This document shows positions 5,775 through 5,855 of a DNA stretch of 5,855 nt, piece after piece. The stretch is from an uncultured Saprospirales bacterium (GTDB lineage Bacteria > Bacteroidota > Bacteroidia > Chitinophagales > Saprospiraceae). Position 1 is the stretch's first letter; every line of letters starts with the position of its first letter. Below the pieces are notes generated by a model, which was given only the letters and a program-made list of their open reading frames with translations, did not search any database and was not told where the DNA came from. Location: the NCBI GenBank assembly GCA_937926355.1, contig CALAZP010000098.1, forward strand, positions 1 through 5,855, given 5' to 3'. A program made the translations under genes and the position numbers.

Positions 5775-5855
5775 GACACTATCCCGTAAAGTGTGTAAAT
5801 AGTATTTTGGATTAAAACCTGCCTCTGTTATTTTTTCCACCCTTACTGTTGATTT
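5775..5855 (+). mobile_element. Probable left end of an IS256-family insertion sequence (cut by window edge)
   Basis: From 5775 the sequence reads GACACTATCCCGTAAAGTGT and continues GTAAAT. Gap-free against the IS256 terminal repeat as I remember it (GATAAAGTCC then an AT-rich spacer then GTGTAAAA), both share GA, TCC at offset 8-10, eight bases, then GTGTAAA. Such ends usually lie some tens to a hundred bases before the transposase start, which would lie beyond the window. The remaining 55 nt (5801-5855) have no plus-strand gene start that I can support. A 29-codon minus-strand open frame (5766-5855) also crosses this region and is an alternative reading. The segment 5681-5774 between the terminator and this end shows nothing recognisable. 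Confidence 0.5.

Noticed and set aside
5766..5855. Minus-strand open frame of 29 codons running off the right edge (ending ...YYLHTLRDSVKK)
   Set aside because: It has plausible residue composition, but it is short, has no start in the window, is not a family I recognise, and overlaps the IS256-like terminal repeat, which explains the same bases better.

Overview
The window looks like chromosome of a low-GC member of the Bacteroidota, probably a marine or soil Cytophagales/Flavobacteriia-type organism. The clearest sign is the type A C-terminal sorting domain of the type IX secretion system (T9SS) on the last protein, since that system is confined to this phylum. Supporting signs are the lack of Shine-Dalgarno sequences before most starts, a TAnnTTTG-type -7 box ahead of the tRNA, and a tRNA whose CCA end is not encoded. 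I cannot name a genus.

Positions 1-3519 hold four plus-strand genes with gaps of 3, 21 and 18 nt, which I read as one operon that begins before the window. In order they are: the C-terminal 360 residues of an FAD-dependent oxidoreductase (FAD_oxidored type); a 295-residue protein carrying an almost textbook ApbE-type flavinylation motif (DGFTGAT) in an otherwise divergent context; a membrane-anchored metallo-beta-lactamase-fold hydrolase resembling NAPE-PLD/UlaG-type enzymes; and a small Dabb-domain protein with a twin-arginine signal. Three of the four have an N-terminal export or membrane-anchor segment and the N-terminus of the first is missing, so an envelope-located redox/hydrolase module is a reasonable working model. 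Its substrate cannot be read from the sequence.

Positions 3520-3760 are a non-coding gap, AT-rich except for a short GC-rich island with a run of eight G. After it comes an independent gene (3761-5443) for a secreted zinc metallopeptidase-like protein: signal peptide, HEYNH motif, a downstream WWIES glutamate, and a T9SS sorting domain.

Positions 5545-5680 hold a compact tRNA-Arg(TCG) unit with its own promoter box and a strong intrinsic terminator. From about 5775 to the window edge the sequence looks like the left end of an IS256-family insertion sequence. Its terminal repeat has a 14/15 inverted match to the sequence at the tRNA 3' end, which makes this junction the most structurally curious part of the non-coding DNA. 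The flavinylation-motif protein beside the flavoenzyme is the most interesting biological lead.
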